Assembly: GCF_003205875.1 (NCBI RefSeq)
Contig: NZ_PUBZ01000147.1
Coordinates: forward strand, 96,549 to 160,548
From: Herpetosiphon llansteffanensis
Lineage (GTDB): Bacteria; Chloroflexota; Chloroflexia; Chloroflexales; Herpetosiphonaceae
Direction of reading: 5' to 3'
Length of the DNA stretch: 64,000 bases
Positions 45,731-55,273 of this stretch are shown piece by piece. Within the stretch, counting starts at the first letter, position 1. Each line of letters starts with the position of its first letter. Below the pieces are notes generated by a model that saw only the letters and a list, made by a program, of their open reading frames with translations, was not told where the DNA came from and made no database searches. A program made the position numbers and the translations under genes.

Positions 45731-47176
45731 TTAAACCTCAGGTTGCAATAGCTTCAGCTGCTGCTCCCAAAGCTGCGCTGCAATCACATCCGAGGCGCGG
45801 CGCTGCCACTTATAAAACGTATCTTCATCAATATCGGCTAGCCAACTCAACACGCTCGCATCTATCAAGGGATCGCTTAACCCTCGCCGCAGCCAATCGA
45901 TCGCGGTTTTGCGGTTGATCTCGCGCACATAGGGCAGATACAGCACGTTGTACCAGCGCCATGCATCGCCAGCACCCAAGCTTGGGCTGGCATCAGGCCG
46001 CAATTGCTCAATCGCTTGCAGCAACAGTTCGCGGGTGATTGCGCTGCGATTCAAGCGATTATCTTCTAGCTCTTTGGCTTGTAAATGATTGCTCACCAAG
46101 GCACTGCTCAACAATGAATTTTGGGCGAGTTGCACTGGATTTTTCAAGCCGCTAATTGCCCGCCGCACTGCATCGTTCCAGGTTTTATCGGGCTTGGCAG
46201 CAACAATTGTTGGTGCAGGCGTTGGCGTGGGTGTCGAGGCCAACGCAACGGCAAATTCGCGCGATTGGCTACGAGCTGCTTGCTCAGCACGCGAGAAAAA
46301 TAAACGATCAAGCCAGCGTCGCCCGCGATCAAGCCCCGTGTGGCTGATAATTACACAAGCGAGAAGCAAGGCCAATTGGCTTGGTCGCAACAGATCAAGA
46401 ATATTGACGCTAACCAAATACAGCAGCGCCAAAATGCTCATTTCACAAAAGCTATAAATCAAATCGCGCAGCACATTTTGGCCTTGCAGCAACAAGCCAA
46501 ATCGCACCAAACTAAAGCCGCTAATCAATAAGCCAGCAAAAATCGGCACATAGCCATACAATATCGACCATGTGCCAGCGCTAATTAGCCGCGCCAATAA
46601 CATGCTTGTACCAAGCAGAAAGCATAAGGCTCCAAGCACTAAGCTGGCCAAACTGCGCCGCGCAATGCCTGTTTCGGCAATCCGCCAACTTGCGACCAAA
46701 TGCCAAAGTGCCGCGCTCACACAGCCCATCACATAGGCACTATAGATGGGGTAGGCTTGGCCAGTGCCGATAATTTGGCTGCCGCTGGCGAGCATCACTG
46801 GCTCTGCATAATTCAACAGACTATTGCTGAAGCTGCCTAGCCCAATCATGAGCACGCCAATAATGCCTGTTAGCCACCGTTCGGGCATGGCGATCTTGAC
46901 GATGCTTGGCTGCAAAGTTTGATGGATAAGGCTACAAACCATCAGCCAAGCGCTCATTGGCAGCACTGAACTCCACCAAAACCCACGTTCAAGCACAATC
47001 AATTGGGCAATATTCAGGGCCTCGCCGCCGATGATGCCTGAGCCAAAAAAGCCAATTAATCCCAACAAACTAACATTGATTGCCCAAAAAAGCTTTGAAT
47101 GGTGGTGGGTACGTGTGGCGATAAACAACGCTAGCCACAGGGCAACTCCAAATCCAAATAAATGTGCTTCGACCAT
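45731..47176 (-). CDS. Large unknown membrane protein with C-terminal cytoplasmic region
   Basis: 481 residues. The first approximately 300 hold about 9 hydrophobic segments (MVEAHLFGFGVALWLALFIATR start). The last 180 form a soluble part with QAIEQLRPDASPSLGAGDAWRWYNVLYLPYVREINRKTA and a WLADIDEDTFYKWQRRASDVIAAQLWEQQLKLL tail. It has the general shape of 7TM signalling proteins but has no kinase, cyclase or phosphatase motif. The ATG at 47176 with GGGAG upstream is chosen; the longer frame adds unlikely sequence. Function unknown. Confidence 0.65.
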   Translation of the reverse strand: MVEAHLFGFGVALWLALFIATRTHHHSKLFWAINVSLLGLIGFFGSGIIGGEALNIAQLIVLERGFWWSSVLPMSAWLMVCSLIHQTLQPSIVKIAMPERWLTGIIGVLMIGLGSFSNSLLNYAEPVMLASGSQIIGTGQAYPIYSAYVMGCVSAALWHLVASWRIAETGIARRSLASLVLGALCFLLGTSMLLARLISAGTWSILYGYVPIFAGLLISGFSLVRFGLLLQGQNVLRDLIYSFCEMSILALLYLVSVNILDLLRPSQLALLLACVIISHTGLDRGRRWLDRLFFSRAEQAARSQSREFAVALASTPTPTPAPTIVAAKPDKTWNDAVRRAISGLKNPVQLAQNSLLSSALVSNHLQAKELEDNRLNRSAITRELLLQAIEQLRPDASPSLGAGDAWRWYNVLYLPYVREINRKTAIDWLRRGLSDPLIDASVLSWLADIDEDTFYKWQRRASDVIAAQLWEQQLKLLQPEV

Positions 47177-47424
47177 CAACAGTTCTCCCTTGGTCTCGCT
47201 GCATTTCGTGCCATGAATAGTGCTATTATGCGTTATTTTTGGCGCTTGCCAACTAGCTGCCCAATTGAGCAGGCGTAATCTACAGTAATTGCCAGTAGCG
47301 CCACTGGTTCGGCCAGTCAAATTAAGCCATACTGAAGGCGAAAGAAATGGCTGGTTCAGCTAAGCGCAAAATGCTGATAGAGGTTAGCTGTATTGGTACA
47401 TTGGATGAACAACAAGCAGCATTC
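47177..47424. other. Gap upstream of the unknown membrane gene, no gene seen
   Basis: The first part is leader DNA of the minus-strand gene. No promoter of good quality or ORF is supported; the second part runs into the 131-bp repeat copy 2. Confidence 0.4.
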
Positions 47425-47555
47425 CCTCACCCCCCAGCCCCCTCTCCCACTGAACGCGGGCGAGGGGGAGCATCGGTTTTCACGAAGGAATTGGGGGTGA
47501 ACCACGGCGTTAAAGCCCCTCGCCCGCGCCACGGGAGAGGGGTTGGGGTGAGGGG
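47425..47555. repeat. 131-bp inverted repeat, copy 2
   Basis: CCTCACCCCCCAGCCCCCTC at the left and GAGAGGGGTTGGGGTGAGGGG at the right, with the same inner GAACGCGGGCGAGGGGGAGC and CCCCTCGCCCGCGCCACGGG as copy 1 (6650-6780). About 45 bases in the centre differ completely between the copies, so the arms are the conserved part. Confidence 0.85.
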
Positions 47556-47634
47556 GGCAGACAATGGTTAACGTGATGTACCAGCACAGTTAGCAGCAAC
47601 GAGAACACATAAACCTTCATCAAAGGAGCAAGTT

Positions 47635-48894
47635 ATGCAGTGGTTCAAGCGTTCTTGGCGCAAGCTTTTGGGCATTATCGTTGGCCTGTTGGCGATTGGT
47701 GTGATTTGGTTTTTGACGACCGATAATGTAACAATTTGGCCAATTCGTAATACCTTGCGCTACCAATTTGATCAATGGCGCGCCGATGGTCAAAGCGCGA
47801 GCCAACAACCAGCCGATCGTAGCATTACCGGCTGTATTCGCGATGCCCAGCAGCAACCAATCGTTGGGGCAATTGTGGCAGTCAGCGAGCGCAATGGTAA
47901 ACTCCATCGGGCTAGCAGCGATAATCAAGGCTGTTACACGCTCGCCAATCTGCCAGCAAACACCTATCGCTTGTTGGTTACTGCACCAAGCTATCGCGAT
48001 GATGTGAGTGCGGTTGATCTGCGCAGTAGCTCAATTCAGCACAATTTGCAACTTGCCCCAGCAATTGCTGCTAGTTTTGCACCAGTCGAAAAGCTACACA
48101 TTGGCGCAACCAGTGTGGTCAGCCGCACCACGCCCTATCCAACCCAAGCCTTACGCCAACAAGTGCAGGTCTGGGGCGATAATGGCGAGCAGCAATTAAC
48201 CTTGCTCTATCGGCCAATTACCACCACAACCAATCCATTGCCCTTGATGCTCGCGGTGTATCCCGGGCCTGCAGATGAATGGGAGAGCGTCAGCATTCCC
48301 TTGGCCGAGCGTGGCTATAGTGTGTTAGCGGTTGGCCCAGCCTACAGCCTCGACCTCGAAGCCGATATTGCCGATCTCAAACGCCTGTTGGCCTTGGCCC
48401 GCGGAGGCTCGTTTGTGGGAGTTGATGGCAGCCGCGTGGCGATTATGGCAGGCAGTTATAGCAGCCTGCATGTGTTGCGCTTGCTGCAAGATGATGTTGG
48501 TTTCACTGGCGTGGTGTTGCTCGGGCCAATTAGCGATTTGTTTGCCATGCGCGAGAATTTTGTGGCCGGAACGTTCATGCCGCCGTTTGGGCTTGATCAA
48601 GCCCTGATTGCCTTGGGCTATCCCGATGAGCAAATTCAGCGCTATGCAACCTATTCGGCTCAATTGCACCCACGGGCCGATTTGCCGCCGATTTTGTTGC
48701 TGCATAGTCGCACCGATGAAGTTGTGCCAGCCAGCCAATCAGAATTTTTGGCTGAGCAATGGCGTGGCTTAGGTGTTGAGGTCGAAAGCTATTTTTTCGA
48801 TGGCATGTCGCATTATTTGCAGGCAGTTGATCGCTCACCAGAGCTTGATGAGCTCTATCGAATTACCCTCGATTTTCTAGCTCGCGTCAATTAG
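47635..48894 (+). CDS. Membrane-anchored alpha/beta hydrolase with a carboxypeptidase-regulatory-like domain
   Basis: 419 residues. N-terminal transmembrane anchor (about 12-30), then a beta-sandwich CarboxypepD_reg-like domain (62-125: ITGCIRDAQQQPIVGAIVAV ... TYRLLVTAPSYRD). The hydrolase domain follows, with nucleophile elbow GSYSS (VDGSRVAIMAGSYSSLHVL), acid in LLHSRTDEVVP and catalytic histidine in DGMSHYL. It resembles S9-type prolyl oligopeptidase or dienelactone-hydrolase-like esterases, located outside the membrane. The substrate is unknown. AAAGGAGC precedes the ATG. Confidence 0.8.
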   Translation: MQWFKRSWRKLLGIIVGLLAIGVIWFLTTDNVTIWPIRNTLRYQFDQWRADGQSASQQPADRSITGCIRDAQQQPIVGAIVAVSERNGKLHRASSDNQGCYTLANLPANTYRLLVTAPSYRDDVSAVDLRSSSIQHNLQLAPAIAASFAPVEKLHIGATSVVSRTTPYPTQALRQQVQVWGDNGEQQLTLLYRPITTTTNPLPLMLAVYPGPADEWESVSIPLAERGYSVLAVGPAYSLDLEADIADLKRLLALARGGSFVGVDGSRVAIMAGSYSSLHVLRLLQDDVGFTGVVLLGPISDLFAMRENFVAGTFMPPFGLDQALIALGYPDEQIQRYATYSAQLHPRADLPPILLLHSRTDEVVPASQSEFLAEQWRGLGVEVESYFFDGMSHYLQAVDRSPELDELYRITLDFLARVN

Positions 48895-49303
48895 TTAGAA
48901 GGATGAAGGATGAGGGATGAGGGATGAAGAACAGAGAGCATAGACCATAGAACATAGGGCTTGGGGAGCGGAAATTTAACGCAGAGGCGCAGAGATTCCA
49001 TGGCTATAGGCTATTGGCTGTTGGCTATGAGAAATTAATAATCTGAGCCAATCTGAGCCAATCTGTGGCTAAAAAAACCTCGCCTTCGTGGTTCCGTGCT
49101 TCGTGGCCCTTCGTGTCCTTCGTGGATCAATTTTTTAACGCAGAGGCGTAGAGAAATCATGGCTTTTGGCTGTAAGCTATGGGCTATCGGAACATTATTC
49201 GTGTAATTCGTGCAATTCGTGGCTAAAATAAGGAATGAGGGATAAAAAGAACAAAGATCATAGAACATAACCAAAGCCCATAGCCCATAGCCCATAGCCA
49301 ATT
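48895..49303. repeat. Repeat-filled gap, no gene
   Basis: 409 bases made of the dispersed phrases: GGATGAGGGATGAGGGATGA (48901-48925), ACATAGAGCATAGAAC-type heptamers, AACGCAGAGGCGCAGAG (48978 and 49137), CCAATCTGAGCCAATCTG, TTCGTGGCCCTTCGTGTCC (about 49100), TTCGTGTAATTCGTGCAATTC (about 49197) and CCCATAGCCCATAGCCCATAG (about 49277). It is the largest concentration of these phrases after 1.6-2.2 kb. Confidence 0.85.
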
Positions 49304-50557
49304 TCACGAACCTTGTTCGCGTTGCAAGCTGGTGGGAAATTCGGGCAATGGATTGCCAGCGCGTTTGGCCAAAACCCGTTCATAAATTGCTTCGATCTGG
49401 CGCGCAGCTAACTCCCACGAGTGTTCGTTGACTGCCCGAGTGCGCACTGTTTGCGCCAAATTATGCCGCCGCTCGGGATTATCGATTAATCCCAGAATTT
49501 CGTCGGCCAGCGATTGGGCATCGCCAAACTTGGCATACACTCCTGCATCGCCCAAAATTTCGTGGCTGACTGGTGTATCAAAGGTGATCACAGGCAAGCC
49601 AACCGCCATATAATTGGGAATTTTGCCAGCACCTTCGGTGGCCGACATTTTGGGCGCAACCGCTACATCGCCCAAGGCAAGGTAGGCATGAGCATCTTTA
49701 TACAAAATGCGGCCTGGCATGGTCACAATATCACGTACCCCAAGCGATTCGGCCAAGGCCAAATATGAGCGCACATCGGGGTATCCCATAATCAAGAAAT
49801 GCACATCATCGCGTTGCTGGCGAATAATCTGGGCTGCTTCAAGCAACACATTCGTGCCTTGATAGGCTGCGAGCAAGCCAAGATAGGCCACAATTTTGCG
49901 GCCTGCTGGAATCCCAAGCTCGCTGCGAATTCGTTCGCGCTCAATCGCCCACTCTGCTGAGCCATCGAAGGGCCGGAAGCGGTCGGTATTGACGCTATCA
50001 GGCACGGTGTAGAGCCGCTCTGCTGGAAATTGCCAATCGTCGCGTAGCATATTGGCTGCATTAAAGGAGCTGGTCAGTACCGCATCGGCAGTCCGATTAA
50101 TTTTATCTTCAAGCCAGTGAAATGGCTTATAAAACATGCCATCGCGTTTAAGAAAGCCATGATCAAGCATTTCGGCGGTGAGGCTGCCTTGATAATCGAA
50201 CACCAAGGGAACCTTGAACATACGTGAAAGTACGCTGCCAATTAAGGCCGATTCGTGAATATGAGCATGGATCAAATCGGGCTTGATTTCCATAGCAACG
50301 CGTAAGGCTCGCCATGAAAGCGCCACATCCAAATACATTTTATGATGCGAAGCCCCGACCATCGTGCGCTTGACCCATGGTACGTCCCATGAGCGGCGAA
50401 TTTCAAAGCCTGGCATATTATCGCCATTATGGTAGGTTGCAATCACAATGCGATGACCTAATTTTTGCAGGGCGCGGGTTTCTTCCCAAATGCGAACATG
50501 TGCGCCGTAATCAGCAAAAAATGAGGTTGAGGCAATGCTCAGGATGGTGTAACCCAT
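49304..50557 (-). CDS. Glycosyltransferase family 4
   Basis: 417 residues, GT-B fold. The N-terminal half contains YGAHVRIWEETRALQKLGHRIVIATYH and LIHAHIHESALIGSVLS. The C-terminal half contains VAYLGLLAAYQGTNVLLEAA, LIMGYPDVRSYLALAESLG and the donor site PNYMAVGLPVITFDTPVSHEILGDAG. It is a family distinct from the other GT4 at 15398. Probably involved in surface glycan or glycolipid synthesis; donor and acceptor are unknown. It lies alone, separated by repeats from the hydrolase gene. Confidence 0.88.
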   Translation of the reverse strand: MGYTILSIASTSFFADYGAHVRIWEETRALQKLGHRIVIATYHNGDNMPGFEIRRSWDVPWVKRTMVGASHHKMYLDVALSWRALRVAMEIKPDLIHAHIHESALIGSVLSRMFKVPLVFDYQGSLTAEMLDHGFLKRDGMFYKPFHWLEDKINRTADAVLTSSFNAANMLRDDWQFPAERLYTVPDSVNTDRFRPFDGSAEWAIERERIRSELGIPAGRKIVAYLGLLAAYQGTNVLLEAAQIIRQQRDDVHFLIMGYPDVRSYLALAESLGVRDIVTMPGRILYKDAHAYLALGDVAVAPKMSATEGAGKIPNYMAVGLPVITFDTPVSHEILGDAGVYAKFGDAQSLADEILGLIDNPERRHNLAQTVRTRAVNEHSWELAARQIEAIYERVLAKRAGNPLPEFPTSLQREQGS

Positions 50558-50635
50558 GCACGAAACTCCTTTAAGGTCAGGGCTATTCTAACGCATCTGT
50601 TCAGGAGGGCAAGTTTTGCTGCGCCGCACAAAAAA

Positions 50636-50665
50636 AGCGCCGCTAGAACCAAAGCTAGCAGCGCT
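50636..50665 (-). terminator. Terminator of prs
   Basis: AGCGCTGCTAG-8 nt-CTAGCGGCGCT on the minus strand, an 11-bp stem with one mismatch, followed by TTTTTTTG. It is 26 bases beyond the prs stop and is the classical intrinsic form. Confidence 0.85.
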
Positions 50666-50691
50666 TGATGAAGTGTATCTGTACGTTGAGT

Positions 50692-51630
50692 TTAGCTAAA
50701 GAGTGCGCTCAATGAAAGGTCTTTGTGAATCCGAATGATTGCTTCTGCAAACAACGAAGCCACCGAAATTTGGGCAATCCGCGCTGCGTTGGCTTCTGGT
50801 GGCAAGGGAATTGTGTCGGTAACCAATACTTCTTCCATCACCGAATCGCCAAGCAATTCGACTGCATTGCCAGCAAAGATGCCGTGAGTTGCACAGGCCA
50901 CAACGCTAATTGCGCCCCGTTCTTTGAGGGTTTTGGCTGCTTCGGCCAAGGTTCCCCCAGTTGAAATCATATCGTCGAAAATCACTGCGTGCTTGCCTGC
51001 AACGTCGCCGACCATTTCGACAACTTCGGAAACATCGGGCGCTGGGCGTTGTTTGGCGATAATGGCCAAACTTGCGCCGATGCGTTCGCGGAATTTATTG
51101 GCCCGACCCACGCCGCCAGCATCTGGCGAAACCACCACGACATTTTTCATGTTGCGGCTGCGGAAGTGGTCGGCAATCAATGGCCCAGCTTGCAAATGAT
51201 CAACTGGAATATCGAAAAAGCCCTCGATTGCTGGCGCATGTAAATCCATGGTCAGCACCCGATCGGCTCCAGCAGTAGCAATCAAGTTGGCGATCAATTT
51301 CGCTGAGATTGGCTCACGCCCAGTGGTTTTCTTCTCTTGCTTGGCATAGCCATAGTAAGGAATAACCGCTGTTACCCGTTGAGCCGAAGCTCGGCGTAGG
51401 GCATCGATCATCAACAATAACTCCATGAGGTGATGATCAACTGGCGTAGTTAAGGATTGTACGATGAATACATCGGAGCCACGCACGTTTTCTTCAAGCT
51501 GCACGCGAGTTTCGCCATTCTTGAAAACGCCGACAATCGCCCGACCGAGATTCAAATTGAGATGCGATGCGATACTGCGAGCTAACGGGATGTTGGCATT
51601 ACCCGTAAAAATCTGCAATCGCCCGTCCAT
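50692..51630 (-). CDS. prs: Ribose-phosphate pyrophosphokinase
   Basis: 312 residues. The N-terminal half contains RVQLEENVRGSDVFIVQS and GREPISAKLIANLIATAGADRVLTMDLHA. The flexible loop and PRPP site are VVVSPDAGGVGRANKFRERIG and VIFDDMISTGGTLAEAAKTL. It makes PRPP from ribose-5-phosphate and ATP. It follows glmU by 46 bases and ends in its own terminator, suggesting a two-gene glmU-prs operon as seen in many bacteria. Confidence 0.97.
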   Translation of the reverse strand: MDGRLQIFTGNANIPLARSIASHLNLNLGRAIVGVFKNGETRVQLEENVRGSDVFIVQSLTTPVDHHLMELLLMIDALRRASAQRVTAVIPYYGYAKQEKKTTGREPISAKLIANLIATAGADRVLTMDLHAPAIEGFFDIPVDHLQAGPLIADHFRSRNMKNVVVVSPDAGGVGRANKFRERIGASLAIIAKQRPAPDVSEVVEMVGDVAGKHAVIFDDMISTGGTLAEAAKTLKERGAISVVACATHGIFAGNAVELLGDSVMEEVLVTDTIPLPPEANAARIAQISVASLFAEAIIRIHKDLSLSALFS

Positions 51631-51676
51631 TCGATGCCCCCCAAGTTAGTAATTGGTCAAATTGAAAAACCCAAAC

Positions 51677-53056
51677 CTACTCGTTCTCGCTCTGCTCAAG
51701 CTTGCGGTGGCGAATGACGCGGGCTGGCATACCCACGGCAACGCCGCCATCAGGTATATCTTTGGTCACAACCGAACCGGCTCCGGTAATTGCGCCCTCG
51801 CCAATTTTGACTGGCGCACGCAACATCGAATCGGAGCCAATAAAAGCGTTCGCGCCAATTTCGGTGCGATGCTTCTTGCCATCAGCAGTAAAATTGCAGG
51901 TAATTGTGCCTGCGCCGATATTAACATTCTCGCCGATTGTGGCATCGCCAATATAGGAAAAATGGCCCATTTTCGTACCAGGGCCAAGGGTTGCGTTTTT
52001 CACCTCGCCGAAGTTGCCCATGTGGACATGCTCCATCAGGTGCGCTCCCCTGCGCAGGTGACCATATGGCCCAATGTTGGCTCCCAATTCCATCCGTGCC
52101 TGCTCAACGACGGAATAGCTAATTTTGCAATGCTCGCCAATCTGCGAATCTTCAATCAAGCTGTTTGGCCCAATCGTACAATTGGCCCCAATTGTGGTGC
52201 GGCCTTTGAGCATCGTGCCCGGCAGCAGGGTCGTATCCATGCCAATTTGTACATCTTGGTCAACAAAGGTGCTGGCTGGATCAATGATGCTTACGCCTGC
52301 TAACATCAGGGCGCGCAGCTTGCGTGCATTCAAAATTGCCCCAACTTGGGCCAACTGAATGCGGTCGTTGACTCCCAACGCTTCGTCGGGGTCACGTAAT
52401 TGAATAGCAGCTATTGCGCCAGCGCCCTGTTCGCGCAAGCCAATTTCCACCAAATCAGTCAAATAATATTCGCCATTCAGGCTATTGGGCTGCACGTGAT
52501 CGAGGGCGTTCCAGAGCCAAGCGCCATCGTAGAGCGCCACGCCTTGGTTCACTTCGGTAATGCGGCGTTGTTCGGGGCTGGCGTTGCGTTCTTCGACAAT
52601 CGCCTGAACTGCGCCATGCTCGTCGCGCACAATTCGGCCATAGCCAGTTGGCGGATCAGCTTGGAAGGTTACGATTGCGGCCTTGGCATTGCTCGTGCGG
52701 CGCACTGCCAGCAATTCGAGCAGCGATTCATGGCGCATCAACGGATCAGCGCCATATAACACCAGCACTTCATCGACCTTGCCTTCAAGTTCGGCGCGTG
52801 CTTGAGCCACCGCATGGCCAGTGCCAAGCCGTTCATGTTGCACCACATAGCGATAGCGATGACCAAAGGCAGCACTAATTGGGGCTAACGTATCTTCGCT
52901 CACGACCAATACAATCTGCTGTGCGCCGACCGCATCGGCCAGACGGGTAACATGCTCAACTAATGGCAATCCGGCAACAGGATGTAAAACTTTCGGTAAG
53001 CTCGAACGCATGCGCGTTCCCTGACCAGCAGCAAGCACAACCACACCGAGTGTCAT
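51677..53056 (-). CDS. glmU: Bifunctional GlmU: GlcNAc-1-phosphate uridyltransferase / glucosamine-1-phosphate acetyltransferase
   Basis: 459 residues. The pyrophosphorylase domain starts VVVLAAGQGTRMRSSLPKVLHPVAG, with YGADPLMRHE and ITEVNQGVALYDG. The left-handed beta-helix from about 250 has hexapeptide repeats and ends GEGAITGAGSVVTKDIPDGGVAVGMPARVI. It provides UDP-GlcNAc for peptidoglycan and other glycans. It starts at MTLGVVVL and heads the glmU-prs pair. Confidence 0.96.
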   Translation of the reverse strand: MTLGVVVLAAGQGTRMRSSLPKVLHPVAGLPLVEHVTRLADAVGAQQIVLVVSEDTLAPISAAFGHRYRYVVQHERLGTGHAVAQARAELEGKVDEVLVLYGADPLMRHESLLELLAVRRTSNAKAAIVTFQADPPTGYGRIVRDEHGAVQAIVEERNASPEQRRITEVNQGVALYDGAWLWNALDHVQPNSLNGEYYLTDLVEIGLREQGAGAIAAIQLRDPDEALGVNDRIQLAQVGAILNARKLRALMLAGVSIIDPASTFVDQDVQIGMDTTLLPGTMLKGRTTIGANCTIGPNSLIEDSQIGEHCKISYSVVEQARMELGANIGPYGHLRRGAHLMEHVHMGNFGEVKNATLGPGTKMGHFSYIGDATIGENVNIGAGTITCNFTADGKKHRTEIGANAFIGSDSMLRAPVKIGEGAITGAGSVVTKDIPDGGVAVGMPARVIRHRKLEQSENE

Positions 53057-53175
53057 AGTTCAAAGCTCCCCATTGCAAAGTAATAGCATAATTTCTATGC
53101 AAGGGCTATCTTAGCAGAAAATTGCTGGTACGCGGGCGTTCCTGAGGCCTAGCTATGAGGTAATGTCGTTGAGGT

Positions 53176-53487
53176 TTAATAACGATTAAGCAGCATGCTC
53201 GCCACCACGCCTGCAGCGAGCCATGCCAAAAAATACAAACTTACGGTTGTTGGATGCAGCCCCAACGCTATAATCAGGGCCGCCAAGCCAAGCGTTGCCG
53301 CATAGCCAAGCCATACTATCCATGGCCGCCAAATGATTGCAGTAAACCAGCGAATCAGGCCAACCACCAACCAAAAACCGAGGAATAATCCGAGCCACAG
53401 CGAATCGAGCAAGGCATACAGCAACAATGGCGCTGCGCCATAGAGCAGGCTACTCACCAGATACTCATGTTTAAGCCGAAACTGCAT
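53176..53487 (-). CDS. Small multi-pass membrane protein, unknown
   Basis: 103 residues with about four transmembrane helices. The start MQFRLKHEYLVSSLLYGAAPLLLYALLDSLW and IIWRPWIVWLGYAATLGLAALIIALGL show dense hydrophobic segments. Not recognised. It begins 18 bases downstream of the lipoprotein gene at 53505 and is probably in the same transcript. Confidence 0.55.
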   Translation of the reverse strand: MQFRLKHEYLVSSLLYGAAPLLLYALLDSLWLGLFLGFWLVVGLIRWFTAIIWRPWIVWLGYAATLGLAALIIALGLHPTTVSLYFLAWLAAGVVASMLLNRY

Positions 53488-53504
53488 GGTTAACCTTTAT
53501 TAGA

Positions 53505-54053
53505 TTATCGAATGGCTGGCTTTTCGGTGTGCAAGAGCTTGCCCGTTGCATCAAAAAACTCGACTTTGCGATAGTTATCCGTGCTTGATTGTTGGTCGAT
53601 GGCTAAAACTGTAATACTATAGGCTGTGCCGTTGGTTTTAATAGTGTGGGTTTGCCCATTCGATTGATGAATTGTGATCGTTTGCGTTTGTTGTTGCAAC
53701 TGTTGGTCTTCAATCGAAATACAAAACATATCTTCTGGTGGCAAAGTCGCATAACTTACCAACTCTAGCACTATTACTTGATTTGCAGCAGAGGGATAAT
53801 AGATACCCTCGTGGGATTGGCTAAAACCTGATTCACTCGAACCACTACTAAAAACACGGCACGTTTTGCCAGTCGGCGTTTGCAGAAAAACAACAGTATT
53901 GGTTGCTGTATTAATCGTGTGTAGCAAACTTGCTTGTTCGTTTTGCAACACCTCATCGATCTCCTGTTGATTGAGGAATTTTGATTCAAAGCTACAGCCA
54001 ACCAAGCTCAATAGAATCAAACCTAAAACCAATCTTCGCCAATTCAGACCCAT
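53505..54053 (-). CDS. Lipoprotein of unknown function
   Basis: 182 residues. The signal peptide RRLVLGLILLSLVGCS has lipobox LVGC (Cys20), so lipid anchoring outside the membrane is expected. The mature domain is beta-rich, with Gln/Thr-rich segments (QQQTQTITIHQSNGQTHTI). Family not recognised. GGAG precedes the ATG. It begins the minus-strand accessory tract that runs to the window end. Confidence 0.6.
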   Translation of the reverse strand: MGLNWRRLVLGLILLSLVGCSFESKFLNQQEIDEVLQNEQASLLHTINTATNTVVFLQTPTGKTCRVFSSGSSESGFSQSHEGIYYPSAANQVIVLELVSYATLPPEDMFCISIEDQQLQQQTQTITIHQSNGQTHTIKTNGTAYSITVLAIDQQSSTDNYRKVEFFDATGKLLHTEKPAIR

Positions 54054-54104
54054 TTTCTACTCCTTGTATAGCTATTCGTTATTAATCCGAATTATGGATT
54101 AATT

Positions 54105-54608
54105 TCAACTGGCTATTGCATTCTGTCGAATCAAAAATAGACTATCAGCATCGTGACCAAGAATCAGCAAATCCTCGTTATGTTCGATGATAGCTTCGGG
54201 CAAAAGCGCGTCATGTCGCCAAATCAGCTGATTGGCGCGATTATCGCGAATGGTTGTAGTGCCGATGTTGCGATATTGCTGGGCCAGTGGCTTGAACATT
54301 GCCTGCGCATCGTTGGCGAGAATATAAACAAAATCGTAATCGCTGAACATCTCAGCCCAAATTTCAGCGGCTTGGGCAAATTCTTGATTGTGGTAGCAAA
54401 ATACGGTTAAGCGCTGCTCGTTGACCATGTGATCAAGCAACTCGGCAGTTGCTCGCACCGAAAGCCAAGGCTGATTTGGTGTGGCTTCCGATTCGGCTAG
54501 TTCCCAATCAAGCTGATATTCTGCAACCTGCCAATTGAGTGTTTGCAGTTGCCATGGCTCAATTGAGAGATTATGACCCACAATCCAATCAAAAAATTTC
54601 TTAACCAT
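54105..54608 (-). CDS. Unknown soluble protein
   Basis: 167 residues, no signal or membrane segment. It is predicted alpha/beta, with WEMF- and WRHD-type aromatic positions (AEIWAEMFSDYDFVYILANDAQAMFKPLAQQY, NQLIWRHDALLPEAIIEHNEDLLILG). Not recognised. The flanking genes are small membrane or lipoproteins with no shared motif. Confidence 0.5.
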   Translation of the reverse strand: MVKKFFDWIVGHNLSIEPWQLQTLNWQVAEYQLDWELAESEATPNQPWLSVRATAELLDHMVNEQRLTVFCYHNQEFAQAAEIWAEMFSDYDFVYILANDAQAMFKPLAQQYRNIGTTTIRDNRANQLIWRHDALLPEAIIEHNEDLLILGHDADSLFLIRQNAIAS

Positions 54609-54628
54609 GAGTAGAATCCTTGAATTAA

Positions 54629-54934
54629 TTATGGGCTTGGGATAAGCTTAATGCCTGCTGCGTTGAATGCATCGATCCACGCTTGAGGCTGCTTTGAAAC
54701 AAAAAAGAAGCCTAGTAACGCACCCTTTGGATAAAGACGATAGTTAATTTCAAAACCTTGCTTGCCAAAAAACAGAAATTCTTTACGTAACTGAATATAA
54801 CTAATTTGTTCGATTGGAATATGATATTTTGGGTTTACAAAAAAGATCCAAAGGATTTTAATAATAAAGCCTTGTTGATTGAAATTCACGAATGTAGGAT
54901 TCCGAGCAAAAATAGTATTAATTCGTTCTTGCAT
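54629..54934 (-). CDS. Small PH-domain-like protein, paralogue 1
   Basis: 101 residues. The pattern IPIEQISYIQLRKEFLFFGKQGFEINYRLYPKGALLGFFFVSKQPQAWIDAFNAAGIK resembles the strand order and terminal helix of bacterial PH-like domains, with W-I-D-A-F-N-A-A-G at the C-terminus. It is a paralogue of the 99-aa protein at 54955. The ATG at 54934 is chosen because AGGATAAA lies upstream and it aligns with the start of the paralogue; the upstream in-frame ATG at 55000 overlaps the neighbour. Function unknown. Confidence 0.55.
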   Translation of the reverse strand: MQERINTIFARNPTFVNFNQQGFIIKILWIFFVNPKYHIPIEQISYIQLRKEFLFFGKQGFEINYRLYPKGALLGFFFVSKQPQAWIDAFNAAGIKLIPSP

Positions 54935-54954
54935 GATGTTTATCCTAAGTTTGA

Positions 54955-55254
54955 TTAATCGATAATTTTGATGCCTGCTGCGTTGAATGCATCGATCCAT
55001 TGTTGAATTTGATTTGAAGCAAAAAATGCGCCAAATAACGCGCCTTTCGGCTGCCTGCGATAGTTAATTTCAAAGCCTTGGCTGCCAAACCAAATCCAAC
55101 GTTTACGCAACTTAACATAGCTAATTTGCGCGACAGGTATTTCGAATAAAACTCTTGTACCGAGAAAACCTCGATCTTCACCACGTAAAACATGCTGATC
55201 AAGCGTTATCAATAAATCATTGTAAATGGTATTGAAGCGTTGACGCTCTTGCAT
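54955..55254 (-). CDS. Small PH-domain-like protein, paralogue 2
   Basis: 99 residues. It shares with paralogue 1 MQER..., I-S-Y-V/I-Q/K-L-R-K, FG-x-QGFEINYR, PKGAL-G and W-I-D-A-F-N-A-A-G-I-K. The start at 55254 has GGAGAG upstream. The tandem duplication with conserved ends but diverged middle suggests that the fold is retained and the variable part may bind partners, which is inference. Confidence 0.55.
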   Translation of the reverse strand: MQERQRFNTIYNDLLITLDQHVLRGEDRGFLGTRVLFEIPVAQISYVKLRKRWIWFGSQGFEINYRRQPKGALFGAFFASNQIQQWIDAFNAAGIKIID

Positions 55255-55273
55255 AAATCTCTCCATTCGATAC